Source: Lachnospiraceae bacterium
GTDB lineage: Bacteria; Bacillota; Clostridia; Lachnospirales; Lachnospiraceae
Assembly (NCBI GenBank): GCA_022845955.1
Contig: AP025576.1
Location: 3,348,001-3,412,000 of the forward strand
Direction of reading: 5' to 3'
Length of the DNA: 64,000 bases
The notes beneath the pieces were generated by a model, which did not search any database, had not been told where the DNA came from, and saw only the letters and a program-made list of their open reading frames with translations. Positions 45,636-53,709 of the stretch are shown in pieces (position 1 is the stretch's first letter; each line of letters begins with the position of its first letter). The position numbers and the translations under genes are program-made.

Positions 45636-45664
45636 TTTACAGAAAAATGGCTGTTTGCTATAAT
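45636..45664 (+). promoter_or_regulatory. Sigma-A-like promoter
   Basis: TTTACA (45636-45641), 17-nt spacer, TATAAT (45659-45664), upstream of the DUF4317 gene by about 85 nt. Confidence 0.6.
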
Positions 45665-45748
45665 AAGAGACAGCTTATAAATTGCGGCATTTACTGCAGC
45701 CGTACGGCGTTGGCGGGCTGCAGCTGACAGAAAGGGAACGGACGGAAG

Positions 45749-46396
45749 ATGATAAACAGAGAGGATATGCTGGAGCTGACCAGACGGATGACCCTTTCCC
45801 GGACATCGTTTGACAGAATCGCAGGCTGTTATGTAGATGAGGATGGGGATTTTGAGGGGAGCTTTAATACGAATTTCCTGAAGCTGTCAGCAGCAGAGAG
45901 AGCCAAAAAACTGAAGCTGGCAAAGGCAATCCCTTTTTCTCCCACGAATGTAAACCTTAAAGAATATGAATTTCCGCAATGTGTGCAAAAACCGGGAAGT
46001 ATGTGGCAGCTGCTTCTGTCGATGAACGAATGCGGCCTGAAGAATGATGCGCTGATGGATACCTTTTATGATATCTTGATGGAACGCTATCAGGCGGAAT
46101 CGGAGTATGCGGTTCTTGTGTTCCATGGGCGTTATGATATTCCCGTGAAGGCTTCGGATAAGGAAAGCCTGTGGGAGTCGGAGGAAGTATTTGAATATAT
46201 GATTTGCGCGATTTGTCCGTTGTTTGGAGAATATGAGCCGGGAGATCCGGAATGCGGATTCCTGTTTCCCGCTTTTACGGACAGGAGCAGGGATTTGAAT
46301 CACATAGCGGTATTCCAGGCGGATGCAGGGCGGCCTCACACGGAGCTGCTTGAGGTTTTGGGGGTGGATTGGGAAAACGGAAAACGTGGTTTTTAG
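45749..46396 (+). CDS. DUF4317-like protein (short form)
   Basis: 215 residues. RRMTLSRTSFDRIAGCYVDEDGDFEGSF, FYDILMERYQAESEYAVLVFHGRYDIP and EEVFEYMICAICPL with GFLFPAFTDRSRDLNHIAVF match the N-terminal half of DUF4317, whose members are usually near 400 residues. The protein ends without that second half, so it is either a short form or truncated. DUF4317 is common in Lachnospiraceae chromosomes and has no known function. It sits 16 nt before the lipoprotein gene. Confidence 0.75.
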   Translation: MINREDMLELTRRMTLSRTSFDRIAGCYVDEDGDFEGSFNTNFLKLSAAERAKKLKLAKAIPFSPTNVNLKEYEFPQCVQKPGSMWQLLLSMNECGLKNDALMDTFYDILMERYQAESEYAVLVFHGRYDIPVKASDKESLWESEEVFEYMICAICPLFGEYEPGDPECGFLFPAFTDRSRDLNHIAVFQADAGRPHTELLEVLGVDWENGKRGF

Positions 46397-46412
46397 TATC
46401 GGGAGGTAACGG

Positions 46413-47090
46413 ATGAAGAAATATTTTTGGATAATCGCAGTAGTTTTTGCTTTGACTTCTGCTGCCTGCGGCGTTAAGAAACCGGTGGAAGCGCCATCCG
46501 TGGATGCAGCGGAAACAGCGTCGGAAACGGAGGATGATACACAGGAGGGGGACAGTACGCCGGAAGAGAGTACGCAGGGGCCGGTGGAGGAAACTTCGGG
46601 CGAAGCGGTGAAGGAAACTCCGGGGGAACCGGCGGAGGAAGGCCTTATCCTGACCAGCGCGCCAGTGCTTTATCTTTCCAACATGCTTTCAAGTACATGG
46701 AACCGGACGGAGCTTCATTCCGGTAATTATTCATGGAGCTATATGGAAAAGGGAGAAACAGTCAGCATGGTAGCCTGCGGGACGCATCCTCTGGATGAAA
46801 ACAGTGGTGGGCAGGATAAGCTGAAGCTGCCGGAATACAACGGGATCGATTTTGTATCTTATGCCGTTTCCTGTGATGTCAGCCCTGATCGCATTGTGAT
46901 AAGGGAATGGGATGCCTCCGAAGAAGGGAATATCCAGGCGGAGCCGGATTCCGAAACGGTCTGTGAGGAAACCTTATTTGCCGATCTGAAACCGGATAAA
47001 ATTTATGAAATCACTGCGGAATGGAAGGAAGAGCTGCTGGAAGAAAGAGGTTTCTGCGGCGAAGCTTCTTATGAATTGCGGACGGAATAA
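46413..47090 (+). CDS. Hypothetical lipoprotein
   Basis: 225 residues from ATG 46413, behind GGGAGG. A signal peptide ends in the lipobox LTSAAC, so it is lipid-anchored on the outside of the membrane. An acidic Thr/Glu/Pro-rich linker (about 25-75) precedes a globular domain (VLYLSNMLSSTWNRTELHSGNYSWSYMEKGETVSMVACG). The domain is not recognised. It is followed by a terminator and probably co-transcribed with DUF4317. Confidence 0.75.
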   Translation: MKKYFWIIAVVFALTSAACGVKKPVEAPSVDAAETASETEDDTQEGDSTPEESTQGPVEETSGEAVKETPGEPAEEGLILTSAPVLYLSNMLSSTWNRTELHSGNYSWSYMEKGETVSMVACGTHPLDENSGGQDKLKLPEYNGIDFVSYAVSCDVSPDRIVIREWDASEEGNIQAEPDSETVCEETLFADLKPDKIYEITAEWKEELLEERGFCGEASYELRTE

Positions 47091-47151
47091 GAAAGCAGCG
47101 TTTATAGGCGGCCAAAACGGCGAACAGTCAATAAAATAAAGGTGTGGTAAG

Positions 47152-47183
47152 CGGCATAGTCTGTTTGGGGCTATGCCGTTTTT
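47152..47183 (+). terminator. Rho-independent terminator
   Basis: CGGCATAG and CTATGCCG form a perfect 8-bp stem with an 11-nt loop, followed by TTTTT. It ends the lipoprotein transcript. Confidence 0.85.
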
Positions 47184-47289
47184 GGCTGAGTAGTAGGGAA
47201 CGCAGCGGAGGAATCCATTTTTATAACTACAAAAAAAATGTACTAAAATCCCTGTTTGCATATCTTTTGTATAAAATAAATAATAAATA

Positions 47290-47318
47290 TTGAAAAATAT
47301 CAGATAGCAATATATAAT
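47290..47318 (+). promoter_or_regulatory. Promoter of the ABC transporter operon
   Basis: TTGAAA (47290-47295), exactly 17 nt, TATAAT (47313-47318): a near-consensus sigma-A promoter. Transcription would start near 47325, leaving a 5' leader of about 225 nt before the solute-binding protein. Confidence 0.78.
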
Positions 47319-47347
47319 AAGTGCATAAATAACACAAAAGACAAAGG

Positions 47348-47361
47348 TGATAGCGCTATCA
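47348..47361 (+). promoter_or_regulatory. Palindromic operator TGATAGCGCTATCA
   Basis: A perfect 14-bp palindrome with a central CG, the layout bound by LacI/GalR-family repressors. It lies about 25 nt after the predicted transcription start, a good place for repression. No LacI-family gene is in the window, so its regulator would be elsewhere. Confidence 0.65.
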
Positions 47362-47366
47362 TATAG

Positions 47367-47384
47367 TCAAAATGATTATTTTGA
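47367..47384 (+). promoter_or_regulatory. Second inverted repeat in the leader
   Basis: TCAAAAT and ATTTTGA are perfect 7-bp arms around GATT, just after the LacI-type palindrome. It could be a site for another regulator, such as the ArsR-type protein of this locus, or a small RNA hairpin. Confidence 0.45.
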
Positions 47385-47549
47385 GCAAAAGAATGAAAGG
47401 ATTAATAGTTAAATAATTTGGCTGAACAAAAGCGGAACAAGAAAGTAAAAGAGTATTATAGATACAACAAAGTTGCAATAAAGACGGCGAGAGAAAATGA
47501 GAAGTCAAAACGGAACTGTTAATTCAACAAAGTAAAGGAGGAAATGGTT

Positions 47550-48928
47550 ATGAAGAAACTGGGAGCGTTTTTATTGTCGGCGGCTATGGTTATGTCGCTT
47601 ACAGCGTGTGGGGGGGGGGGCAAAAAGCTGATGCACCTGCTGCTTCCGAACCGGTAAAAGAGTCCGCTTCTGCAGATGCTGCCCCTGCTGAATCCACACC
47701 CGCGGAAGGTGCTGCTGCAGAAGGCACAGACATCAGCGGAAGCACGCTGGAAGTTGCAGTTACTTATACCGGTGACCAGGCAACCACGTTCCAGGGACTG
47801 GTGGACAAGTTTGAAGAAGAGTACGGATGTACGGTCAATGTGGCGGAGTATGGTACGGACTATGAAAACACCTTAAAGACACGTATGGCCGCCAATGAGC
47901 TTCCCGATGTATTCCAGACACATGGATGGTCCATTCTGCGTTACAAGGAATATCTGATGAACCTTCAGGATCAGCCCTGGGTTTCCGATTATGATGATTC
48001 CGCACTGGGCGTTATCCAGGATGACGACGGGGCAATCTATGTTCTGATGATTTCCGAACTCATTAACGGAACGCTTGTGAACACTGATGTTTGTGAAGCG
48101 GCGGGAGTTGATCCCTATGCCATCCATACGTGGGATGATTTCACAGAAGCCTGCGAAAAAGTGAAGGCCAGCGGGACAACCCCTATCTGTGTACTTTCCA
48201 ATCCCGGACTTCTTGCGAACTTTGCAGGAACCTTTGTAAGCTATGACGGTGAGATGTTCCAGGATTCCGCCGCTATGCTGGACGGTTCCTATGACTGGCA
48301 GAATTACAAGGCATCCCTCATCAAGTATATGTCCAACTGGATTGAATCCGGCTATTATTTTGAAGATATCCTAACCCTGGTAGATACCGATCTTACCGAG
48401 CGTTTTGCAGCCGGCAAGGGTGCGTTCTGTTTGGGAAATGACCCTTCCGTTATGCTTACCTGCCTTACCCTTAACCCGGATGCCAACTTTATTTTCCTTC
48501 CTTCCTTCGCATCCAAAGAAGGCGGAAAAGAGCATGTGGGCATCGGCGAAGGTGATACCTTTGGTATTTGGAAAGACACCAAGAATGCAGATGCAGCCAA
48601 AGTATTCTTAGAGTATATGGCACGTCCGGAAGTAGCAAAAGAGATGAATGCCGCTACCGGTAAAATCAGCTGCCTGAAATCCACCATGGAAATTGACGAC
48701 GGATATGGCCTGAAAGTATTCCAGGATATGAAAGAAAAATGTGCGGACTGTGATATTTTCTATGAAAACCTTTGGGACAGACAGTATATGCCTTCCGGTA
48801 TGTGGCCGATTTTCGGAAATGCCAGCAATATGCTCTTTGACGACCACAGTGAAAAGGGACAGGATGATGTGATTGAATATCTGTTAGAAAACTATCAGGA
48901 TCTTTATGAAGCTGCGAAAGAAGGCTGA
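47550..48928 (+). pseudogene. Sugar ABC transporter solute-binding lipoprotein, frame broken at a G11 tract
   Basis: From ATG 47550 (AAAGGAGG upstream) the first codons give a lipoprotein signal peptide MKKLGAFLLSAAMVMSLTAC. Eleven G's (47610-47620) follow, after which that frame soon stops. The mature protein lies in the next frame: QKADAPAA, a Pro/Ala linker and a family 1 solute-binding fold (about 420 residues, VTYTGDQATTFQGLVDKFEEEYG, LPDVFQTHGW). Nine or twelve G's would make one continuous protein. It feeds the two permeases downstream. A sequencing error is plausible; slippage-based on/off switching is the interesting alternative. Confidence 0.85.
47610..47620 (+). repeat. G11 homopolymer in the solute-binding protein gene
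   Basis: Eleven consecutive G's directly after the lipobox Cys codon (TGT at 47607-47609). The count decides whether the lipoprotein is made; as read it is out of frame. Confidence 0.8.
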
Positions 48929-49020
48929 AATAGTTAACCAGAGAGAACAACTGAAAGAAAGCTGAAACGATGGTGGGGTGGCAATGCCATCTCACCTGTT
49001 TTGATAAAGGAGGTATTGCT

Positions 49021-49890
49021 TTGAAAAAAAGAAAATGGATATATCTCTCCTTGACTATTCCGGCTCTGGCTTTGATGGTTTTATTTATAGCAGCTCCGCT
49101 GGTAAACGCGATCCGCATATCCTTTTTTAAATGGAACGGCTATTCGCAGAATATGCGCTGGTACGGTCTGAAGAATTTTGTGAATCTGTTCACGGATGAT
49201 TTGTTTTGGAGAGCCACACTGAATACATTTATTTATGGCTTTGGTTCCACACTTATTCAGAATGTATGCGGTCTTGCTGCTGCATTGTTTCTGAACAATA
49301 AATTCAAAGGAAGAAACGGCGTCAGGGTAATTCTGTATATGCCTATCATGATTTCCGCATTTATTATGGGCCAGATCCTCTATTACTTTGTACAGGCGGA
49401 GGGCGGTGTGTTTAATGAGCTTTTGGGCATCATCGGTATCCCTTCCGTTTATTGGATGAAAACGGGACTTTCTTCCACCCTGATGATTACCCTTGCCAAT
49501 TCCTGGCAGTATATGGGGCTTTGTATGATCATTTATCTGGCAGGGCTTCAGAACATTCCTGCTATGTATAAGGAAGCGGCCAAGCTGGACGGCGCGAACA
49601 GGGTAAAAGAATTTATCCATGTAACGCTGCCTCTGTTAATCCCGTCCATTACAACCGCAGTAGTAACCAACCTGATCGGCGGCTTCAAGCTGTTCGATGC
49701 CATTGTGGCTATGTCAAACGGCGGCCCTAACAGAAAGTCCATGTCCCTGTCTTTCTATATATCCCAGCTGTATTTCAATGATGAAAAAGCAGGGTATGCT
49801 TCCGCAGTGGGTATCATGACCTTCTTTATCATTATGATCGTAGCGCTGCCTGTCAACGCTTATCTTCGTAAGAAGGAGGTGGAGTATTAA
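49021..49890 (+). CDS. Sugar ABC transporter permease, first subunit (MalF/UgpA-type)
   Basis: 289 residues from TTG 49021, with AAAGGAGG ideally placed upstream; the frame is open further back, but no better start exists. Six membrane helices, the first at WIYLSLTIPALALMVLFIAAPL. The ATPase-contact loop EAA reads YKEAAKLDGANRVKEFIHVTLPLL. It pairs with the next permease to import a sugar or oligosaccharide delivered by the lipoprotein. The ATPase is not in the window; a shared MsmK-type ATPase is usual in Firmicutes. Confidence 0.93.
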   Translation: MKKRKWIYLSLTIPALALMVLFIAAPLVNAIRISFFKWNGYSQNMRWYGLKNFVNLFTDDLFWRATLNTFIYGFGSTLIQNVCGLAAALFLNNKFKGRNGVRVILYMPIMISAFIMGQILYYFVQAEGGVFNELLGIIGIPSVYWMKTGLSSTLMITLANSWQYMGLCMIIYLAGLQNIPAMYKEAAKLDGANRVKEFIHVTLPLLIPSITTAVVTNLIGGFKLFDAIVAMSNGGPNRKSMSLSFYISQLYFNDEKAGYASAVGIMTFFIIMIVALPVNAYLRKKEVEY

Positions 49891-50741
49891 TGGAAGCAAG
49901 GCTTAAAAAGACAAAAGGACCGAATACACACTCCGTATGGTGGTGCTATATTGTAGCGATTGTTTTAATCCTGATTTATTTACTTCCTATATATATCATG
50001 CTCAACCTGTCCTTCCGGACGATGCAGGATTTGGGAACGAAGCTGTCCCTGCCTGCAGCCTGGAATTTCCAGAATTACATAGAAGTCTTCAAAAGCGGGG
50101 ATTTGTGGCTTGGTTTTAAAAACTCCATTATCCTTGTGGTGGAAACGGTAACTCTTGAAATCGTGCTCGCCGCACTTGCCGCCTACGGGCTTGCCAGAAG
50201 CAACGGAAAGCTTGCGGAATCCATCCGTAACCTGAATATGGGTATTATGATGATCCCCAGTGTAGCACTGTTGGTAGGTACCTATGGCCTTATGGTTAAA
50301 TTCCATATGACCAATACGCTTTACGGCCTGGCTCTGCTGTCTGCAGCAGGGGGGATCCCCGGAACGATGTTCATGTACGTAAACTTTGTGGTTTCCATCC
50401 CGACAGCCCTGGATGAGGCGGCGGCTATCGACGGCGCCGGCGTGCTGCGGACCTTTACCCAGATTATTATGCCGCAGCTGAAGGCTGTGACGGTAACCAG
50501 AATTATCATGTCTGCAACAGGCTGCTGGAATAATTACCTGATGCCTATGTACCTGCTGCAGGATAAGTCCAAATTTACCATTATCCTTGTTATCAAATCG
50601 GCGTTTAACCGTACAAACGGGGTGGGAAACCTGCCGAAAGCCTGCGCCACGTGCGCTCTTGGCCTGCTGCCGGTCATTCTGCTGTATCTGTTCCTGCAGA
50701 AATATATTATTGAGGGACAGATAGACAGCTCCGTGAAATAA
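49890..50741 (+). CDS. Sugar ABC transporter permease, second subunit (MalG/UgpE-type)
   Basis: 283 residues. The start ATG overlaps the previous stop by one base (TAATG), so both permeases are made together. Six membrane helices; the first is WWCYIVAIVLILIYLLPIYI. The EAA loop is DEAAAIDGAGVLRTFTQIIMPQL. Full length. It forms the channel with the preceding subunit. Confidence 0.93.
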   Translation: MEARLKKTKGPNTHSVWWCYIVAIVLILIYLLPIYIMLNLSFRTMQDLGTKLSLPAAWNFQNYIEVFKSGDLWLGFKNSIILVVETVTLEIVLAALAAYGLARSNGKLAESIRNLNMGIMMIPSVALLVGTYGLMVKFHMTNTLYGLALLSAAGGIPGTMFMYVNFVVSIPTALDEAAAIDGAGVLRTFTQIIMPQLKAVTVTRIIMSATGCWNNYLMPMYLLQDKSKFTIILVIKSAFNRTNGVGNLPKACATCALGLLPVILLYLFLQKYIIEGQIDSSVK

Positions 50742-50813
50742 CAGGATTGATTTATTGTAACTGTGCAGGTACGGAACGGTTACGGATTATGAATGCAGGG
50801 AGGAATAAGAACC

Positions 50814-51761
50814 ATGAAACTATATAATCGTAAGCAAAATGACCCGGCACCGCTTGGTCAGGCGGATCCCTATATGATAAAGGCAGGAGACGGCAGGTAT
50901 TATATATATGCCACAGGCCCTTCCGGCCCGCAGCTGTATAGCAGCGACACACTGCTGGAAGGCTGGGAATATGAGGGAGGCTGCCTGGATATGACAGGGC
51001 AGAAAAATTGCTGGGCTCCCTGTGTGATTGAGATTGACGGGAAATATTATATGTATTATTCAAGCATGGATGCGGATGATGAGGACGAACATGGACAGAC
51101 CATGCGGGTGGCTGTTTCGGATTCTCCCGGAGGGGAATTCCGGCTGGTAAAAAATCTCCTGCCGCCTTTTTCCATCGATCCCCATGCGGTTATCACTCCT
51201 TCCGGAATGTACTTTTTCTACTGTGTAAATGAATATGAGGCGGAGAGAGTAGGCACGGTGGTAATGTGCGATAAAATGACGGATCCCTTTACCCTGGAGG
51301 GAAATCCGGTATGCGTAATCCGGCCGACTCTGGATGAAGAGATTTACCAGAGGGACCGCTTTAAAGAAGGGCAGCATTGGCATACCATCGAGGGTGCATT
51401 TTACTTCTGCGTAGGGAATACCCATTATTTGATGTATTCCGGCGCCTGCCATCAGAATCCCACATACTTCATAGGTTACAGTGTGGCCCATGGATCGCCC
51501 GATGCGGATCTGAGAACCCTGGACTGGAAAAAATATCCCGATGATACCACCTATGCGCCGCTGCTTTCCAAAAACGATTTTGTGGAAGGCATGGGACATA
51601 ACAGCGTGATCTTTGATAATGGGAAATGTTATATCGTCTATCATGGACGTGACAAGGAAGGCCGGGCTTCCCGGGAGGAGACGGCTGAAGATACCCGATC
51701 CGCCAGAATCGACGAAATGAAAATTGACGGAGATGTCTTATCCGTAGTGCCTACGAGATAA
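50814..51761 (+). CDS. GH43-like glycosidase (single-domain)
   Basis: 315 residues from ATG 50814 behind GGGAGGAA. A five-bladed propeller with catalytic-type motifs GQADPYMIKAGDG (base Asp), FSIDPHAVITPSG (Asp) and HTIEGAFYF (acid Glu), ending in GHNSVIFDNGKCYIVYHGRD. GH43 and related clans act on arabinofuranosides and xylosides. No signal peptide, so it works on sugars after import by the upstream ABC transporter. A strong terminator follows. Confidence 0.85.
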   Translation: MKLYNRKQNDPAPLGQADPYMIKAGDGRYYIYATGPSGPQLYSSDTLLEGWEYEGGCLDMTGQKNCWAPCVIEIDGKYYMYYSSMDADDEDEHGQTMRVAVSDSPGGEFRLVKNLLPPFSIDPHAVITPSGMYFFYCVNEYEAERVGTVVMCDKMTDPFTLEGNPVCVIRPTLDEEIYQRDRFKEGQHWHTIEGAFYFCVGNTHYLMYSGACHQNPTYFIGYSVAHGSPDADLRTLDWKKYPDDTTYAPLLSKNDFVEGMGHNSVIFDNGKCYIVYHGRDKEGRASREETAEDTRSARIDEMKIDGDVLSVVPTR

Positions 51762-51772
51762 TATAGCGTAAG

Positions 51773-51803
51773 GAACAGGGCCGGCATGCTGCCGGCCCTG
51801 TTC
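51773..51803 (+). terminator. Strong bidirectional-type terminator
   Basis: A perfect 14-bp stem (GAACAGGGCCGGCA with its complement) around a 3-nt loop, between converging genes. The T-run is weak, but stem strength supports termination from both sides. Confidence 0.8.
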
Positions 51804-51879
51804 TGTTATGGAATGATTCGGTAAGCGACGGAAACGGATTCGGACGGTTTATGTATGGTGTGGGAACGGCTGCCCGGAT

Positions 51880-52503
51880 TCATACTTCAGAAATATCTTC
51901 GTCGTCCTGATAGTTAATATGTTTTTTAAACATAGGCTCCTGAAGGTATGACGACAGATAGAAGAAACCGGCAGGAACGATGAACAGCAGGGGCGGATAA
52001 TATATCGCCAGTTCCACAGCAAAAACCAGGATACACAGGAGAAGGAAATTTTTAAAGAGATGTCCGAAGCTGAGTCTGACGATTAAGGTAAACAGCTCCT
52101 GCCTCTTCAGATGGAAACGCCCCAGCAGGGCGAAGCCATGAATCTGTATGCACAGGCAGACGAGAATGGAAAAAATGGAAAAGAATACATACATACTGGC
52201 AATGAGGCTGTCCGGTTTCTGCCAGCAAACATAGCAGGTTATACCGAACAGGGCGTATAGGAGAATCAGCAGGGCGGTAAACGGTACCGACTGTTTCAGA
52301 TTACTTTTGAAAGCATCTTTAAATGTGGCAAACGCATAGCCGCGGTTCTGCCGGATTACCTTTATTATGGTGTGATAAAGAGCAGAGCTGGAGGCTCCCA
52401 GTGTGAGAACCGGCAGACTGCAGAGGCACCACAATACACTGAGAACCACCATATCCGCAGCCTTATTCAAGATTGTCATTAGAGTGCTGTCCTGATTAAA
52501 CAT
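51880..52503 (-). CDS. DUF624 (YesL-type) membrane protein
   Basis: 207 residues on the minus strand with about five membrane helices (for example VVLSVLWCLCSLPVLTLGASSSALYH, the family's N-terminal signature). YesL-type proteins are found beside sugar ABC importers and polysaccharide genes; their molecular role is not known. It lies 21 nt after the ArsR-type gene on the same strand, so both are likely one operon. The start MFNQDSTLM follows a weak GGAAAGG. Confidence 0.88.
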   Translation of the reverse strand: MFNQDSTLMTILNKAADMVVLSVLWCLCSLPVLTLGASSSALYHTIIKVIRQNRGYAFATFKDAFKSNLKQSVPFTALLILLYALFGITCYVCWQKPDSLIASMYVFFSIFSILVCLCIQIHGFALLGRFHLKRQELFTLIVRLSFGHLFKNFLLLCILVFAVELAIYYPPLLFIVPAGFFYLSSYLQEPMFKKHINYQDDEDISEV

Positions 52504-52524
52504 AGGTTTTCCTTTCCGGGCCTA

Positions 52525-53478
52525 TCAGCCGTTTTCGTATTCTACTTTCATGACGATATCCTGCGCGAAATCGCCGAAGTGTTTGCCGAATAAATTCATC
52601 CCGCCCACGTGCTGGCTGTCATTGTCTATTTTCAGGATGAAGGAGAAAAAATAGTCATTCAGCAGCCCCAGGCTTTCGATGGTTTCCTCCGAAACCTTTT
52701 GGTTGTCAATATAGCAGCCATGGTGGGTGACGTAGATTTTTTTGTATTCACCGAACTGGGTGTTTGATTCGCTCCACCAGGTGGGATTGTAAATCCCTTT
52801 CCTTCCGCCGTAATCTCCTTTGGTAAGAAAGGTGGCCACTTTTTTGTGGTTCAGCTCAAAGGTTATGTCAGAGGGCCAGTTGTTGTTATAGCCGGGGGCC
52901 TCAGAGCATATTTCAAAAGAGAATTCAATCTGTGCCACCTTATCCTGCAGGAGGGAATAATTGGAGAACTGGTATTCCAGAAACCCTTTGGTAAACCACA
53001 TGAGGGAGGCATCTGTACGATCGGGGGAATAAAAGCCGTAAGGGCTGTCCTCATAATACAGATACGAAACAGCGGATGCGATTCCGCAGGGCGGGAATAT
53101 CTCACAATTGCAGTAATGGCCGATAGGCATGTTTACGAATACAGGAGGCTTGCGGGTTATTTTGCTCACATGGGCGAAAACATCCAGGGATATATTGGCG
53201 GTTTTAATACCGCACAGCTTCTGGGAACCGCGCATGCCGGGCTTGGGAACGACGGTTATGAGATTGGCCTCCTTCAGTGTTTTGATATGAAGGCACATGG
53301 AGGACATGGGAAGATAAAAGGCTTCCGCAAGCTCACTGATAGTCATGGATTTGGCAACCAGGCATTTCAGGATTTCCAGGCGGGTTTCCGAGGACAAGGC
53401 CCGGCATATTTTGGCAGTGGTTTCCGTGTCGGATAAATCCATAACGATATCTTTTTTATTTTTTATTTCTTCGTACAT
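52525..53478 (-). CDS. ArsR-type HTH regulator with large C-terminal domain
   Basis: 317 residues from the minus-strand ATG 53478, which has AAAGGAG upstream. The winged helix lies near residues 20-100 (ICRALSSETRLEILKCLVAKSMTISELAEAFYLPMSSMCLHIKTLKEANLI). The rest, about 215 residues, is a beta-rich domain not typical of classical metal-sensing ArsR proteins and lacks their metal-binding cysteine box. It is divergent to the sulfatase operon, and the region between contains palindromes, so it probably controls that operon in response to a carbohydrate ligand. Confidence 0.82.
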   Translation of the reverse strand: MYEEIKNKKDIVMDLSDTETTAKICRALSSETRLEILKCLVAKSMTISELAEAFYLPMSSMCLHIKTLKEANLITVVPKPGMRGSQKLCGIKTANISLDVFAHVSKITRKPPVFVNMPIGHYCNCEIFPPCGIASAVSYLYYEDSPYGFYSPDRTDASLMWFTKGFLEYQFSNYSLLQDKVAQIEFSFEICSEAPGYNNNWPSDITFELNHKKVATFLTKGDYGGRKGIYNPTWWSESNTQFGEYKKIYVTHHGCYIDNQKVSEETIESLGLLNDYFFSFILKIDNDSQHVGGMNLFGKHFGDFAQDIVMKVEYENG

Positions 53479-53631
53479 AAGCTGTGCTCCTTTATACTTG
53501 GCTGGACGGTAGCATATGCGGATTCTAAACAAAGTATAAAAGGAAAAGGCCGTTATTGCAAGACATAATTACATTAAAAATGTATTAAATAGGATATCGG
53601 CATATAAAATGTATAGTATTTAACTTAGATA

Positions 53632-53659
53632 TTGAAAAGTAATGTATAAATTATATAAT
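53632..53659 (+). promoter_or_regulatory. Promoter of the sulfatase-aldolase operon
   Basis: TTGAAA (53632-53637), 16-nt spacer, TATAAT (53654-53659). Transcription should start near 53666, about 45 nt before the sulfatase start. Confidence 0.75.
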
Positions 53660-53663
53660 CAAA

Positions 53664-53692
53664 TTATCCATAAGTACAAAAAATATGGATAA
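53664..53692 (+). promoter_or_regulatory. Operator-like inverted repeat at the transcription start
   Basis: TTATCCATA (53664-53672) and TATGGATAA (53684-53692) are perfect 9-bp arms with an 11-nt spacer, overlapping the expected start of transcription. A second repeat ACATT-AAA-AATGT lies at 53571-53583. Both are candidates for the divergent ArsR-type regulator. Confidence 0.65.
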
Positions 53693-53709
53693 GAAAGGTG
53701 GGTGAAGAT

